Assembly (NCBI GenBank): GCA_036503065.1
Contig: DASXXM010000344.1
Span: 1-7,156, forward strand
Reading direction: 5' to 3'
Length of the DNA: 7,156 nt
Origin: DATEPR01 sp036503065
GTDB taxonomy: Bacteria > Actinomycetota > Actinomycetes > Mycobacteriales > Pseudonocardiaceae
Below, in pieces: positions 6,509 to 7,156 of this stretch; the first letter of the stretch is position 1, and every line of letters starts with the position of its first letter. The notes below the pieces were generated by a model. That model was not told where the DNA came from and did not search any database. It saw only the letters and a list, made by a program, of their open reading frames with translations. Position numbers and translations under genes: made by a program.

Positions 6509-6870
6509 TACAAGGCAGCCAGGTGTTTCTCGTACAGTCGTTCGGCCTCGGGGATCGCTCTGTCGTACCAACGGTTCCAGTTGCCAGACTTGTCACCGCC
6601 GAGCAGAAGGACAGCCTGTCGCGTGGGGTCGAAGCAGAACAGGATGCGCACTTCACTCCGGCCGGCCGAGCCTGGCCGGAGTTTCTTCATGTTGTTGAAC
6701 CTTGATCCGGTGATCTTGCCGACCAACGGCCGGCTCAGTAGTGGACCTTCCTCCTTGAGTACCTCCACGGCGGCGACCACTTGTTCAGCGCTGTTCTGAT
6801 CACTGACGAAGAGTGCGTCGAGCCATGCCTCGAACTGGTCGGTGACGACGATGTCCCAGAGCGCGGACAC
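6508..6870 (-). CDS. RelE/HigB-type toxin (Gp49-like family)
   Basis: A 120-residue basic protein of the phage Gp49-like, HigB-type branch of the RelE/ParE superfamily, whose members typically cut mRNA on or near the ribosome. Visible family features are WDIVVTDQFEAWL at the N-terminus (about 5-17), RPLVGKITGSRFNNMKKLRP (about 47-66), the core strand EVRILFCFDP (about 73-82) and AVLLLGGDKSGNWNRWY (about 86-102), then a helix ending YEKHL. Basic and aromatic residues in the latter blocks fit an RNase-like active site, but I cannot assign catalytic residues. The GTG at 6870 is the only usable start; an in-frame stop lies just upstream and the Shine-Dalgarno (AGGA) abuts it. Toxin-before-antitoxin order is the HigBA arrangement. 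A stand-alone phage protein is less likely given the XRE partner 45 bases downstream. Confidence 0.87.
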   Translation of the reverse strand: MSALWDIVVTDQFEAWLDALFVSDQNSAEQVVAAVEVLKEEGPLLSRPLVGKITGSRFNNMKKLRPGSAGRSEVRILFCFDPTRQAVLLLGGDKSGNWNRWYDRAIPEAERLYEKHLAAL

Positions 6871-6888
6871 TCCTGCGCCATTAGGTGG

Positions 6889-6906
6889 GTTAAGTTAGAT
6901 GTTAAC
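6889..6906. promoter_or_regulatory. operator-like inverted repeat O1 (GTTAA-N8-TTAAC)
   Basis: GTTAA (6889-6893) and TTAAC (6902-6906) form a perfect inverted repeat with an 8-base spacer. It extends to 6-bp arms, GGTTAA and TTAACC (6888-6907). It covers a candidate -10 region 19 bases upstream of the toxin GTG and is probably bound by the XRE antitoxin as an autorepressor site. TTAAC-type palindromes have been described as HigA targets in Pseudomonas; the link here is inference. Confidence 0.55.
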
Positions 6907-6933
6907 CGTAGATCGCCGACCAGGTTAAGGCAA
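6899..6933 (-). promoter_or_regulatory. candidate promoter of the toxin-antitoxin operon
   Basis: Two overlapping solutions on the minus strand fit a sigma-70-type promoter. The first is TTGCCT (6933-6928) with a 17-base spacer to TACGGT (6910-6905). The second is TTAACC (6928-6923) with an 18-base spacer to TAACAT (6904-6899). Either would start transcription about 20-30 bases before the toxin GTG. In the second, the -35 hexamer is the left arm of O2 and the -10 hexamer lies in O1, so repressor binding would directly block polymerase. Confidence 0.45.
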
Positions 6934-6941
6934 GAGTTAAC
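6924..6941. promoter_or_regulatory. operator-like inverted repeat O2 (GTTAA-N8-TTAAC)
   Basis: This is a second copy of the O1 pattern with the same arm sequence and spacer length, placed exactly 35 bases away. The 20-base stretches starting at 6888 and 6923 agree at 14 positions, with the identity concentrated in the arms. The right arm is embedded in the 10-bp palindrome GAGTTAACTC (6934-6943). It overlaps the candidate -35 region of the toxin-antitoxin promoter. Confidence 0.55.
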
Positions 6942-6954
6942 TCAGCTGATTAGG

Positions 6955-7156
6955 TCAGTCGAACAGGCCGGGCTGGTCTGCGTTAGCGGCCGCGATCGCG
7001 TCGGCTGCGTCCGACCATCGGTAGCGGCGCAGGTCGACTCGTTCGCCGTCGGCCAGGACGCCTTCTGTGCGTAGTAGGGCCAGTTGTTCCCGGGTCAGGT
7101 GTGGGGCCGTGGTGCCGTCGGCGCGCAGGACCCGTTGCCACGGCAGGTCGTGGCCG
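6955..7156 (-). CDS. alkyltransferase-like (ATL) MGMT-family protein, 3' part
   Basis: An open frame enters from the right edge and ends at TGA (6957-6955), giving the last 66 residues of a protein whose start is beyond the window. It begins GHDLPWQRVLRADGTTAPHL and continues through a linker to LRRYRW and a short acidic tail ending QPGLFD. The PWQRV block aligns with the PCHRV active site of O6-alkylguanine-DNA alkyltransferases, but Trp replaces the acceptor Cys. That is the mark of ATL proteins, which bind alkylated guanine without repairing it and flag it for nucleotide excision repair. ATLs are about 100-120 residues long, so roughly half is present. It is in the same orientation as the toxin-antitoxin pair, 84 bases upstream of the toxin. 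Related genes occur in mycobacteria and other actinobacteria. Confidence 0.82.
   Translation of the reverse strand, partial: GHDLPWQRVLRADGTTAPHLTREQLALLRTEGVLADGERVDLRRYRWSDAADAIAAANADQPGLFD

Noticed and set aside
6401..6799. Plus-strand open frames opposite the toxin and antitoxin genes (also 6484-6705 and 6781-7074)
   Set aside because: They are antisense to recognisable genes, and their Ser/Arg/Leu-rich translations show no family features.

Overview
The window is high-GC actinobacterial DNA with strong G/C preference at third codon positions, GTG starts and 4-base start/stop overlaps. Gene content and order (nitrate/nitrite porter, NirB, NirD, a HemD fused to a winged-helix domain, CbiX-type chelatase) recall the nir/narK3 region of Mycobacterium tuberculosis. 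A Pseudonocardiales-like host is my guess; no taxonomic marker is visible.

Positions 1-6129 (+ strand) form a nitrite assimilation module. A NarK-type MFS porter (24-1397) brings nitrate/nitrite across the membrane. After a 97-base gap holding a candidate GlnR-type operator and no Shine-Dalgarno, a tightly packed unit follows: nirB (1495-3975), nirD (3972-4295), hemD-wHTH (4292-5410) and cbiX/sirB (5407-6129). Each junction is a 4-base ATGA or GTGA overlap. NirBD reduces nitrite to ammonium with NAD(P)H and needs siroheme. HemD makes uroporphyrinogen III and the CbiX-type protein probably inserts the iron, so enzyme and cofactor supply are co-transcribed. The methylation/oxidation steps between them (CysG or SUMT type) are not in the window, nor is a nitrate reductase.

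Positions 6154-6954 (- strand) hold a visibly less GC-rich two-gene module: a RelE/HigB (Gp49-like) toxin first and an XRE-family antitoxin second, in HigBA order. Its upstream region carries two copies, 35 bp apart, of an inverted repeat GTTAA-N8-TTAAC that overlap the predicted promoter. These are probably the autoregulatory operators. A 6-bp-stem hairpin sits between toxin and antitoxin. The antitoxin start is best set at a GTG behind GGAGGAG rather than at the longer ATG.

Positions 6955-7156 (- strand) are the 3' part of an alkyltransferase-like (ATL/MGMT-family) DNA-repair protein in which the catalytic Cys motif PCHRV is replaced by PWQRV. It runs off the window edge.

No tRNA, rRNA, insertion sequence or CRISPR array is visible. 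The most noteworthy items are the duplicated operator upstream of the toxin-antitoxin pair, the GlnR-like box before nirB, the HemD-regulator fusion, and a possible gene remnant squeezed between cbiX and the antitoxin gene.
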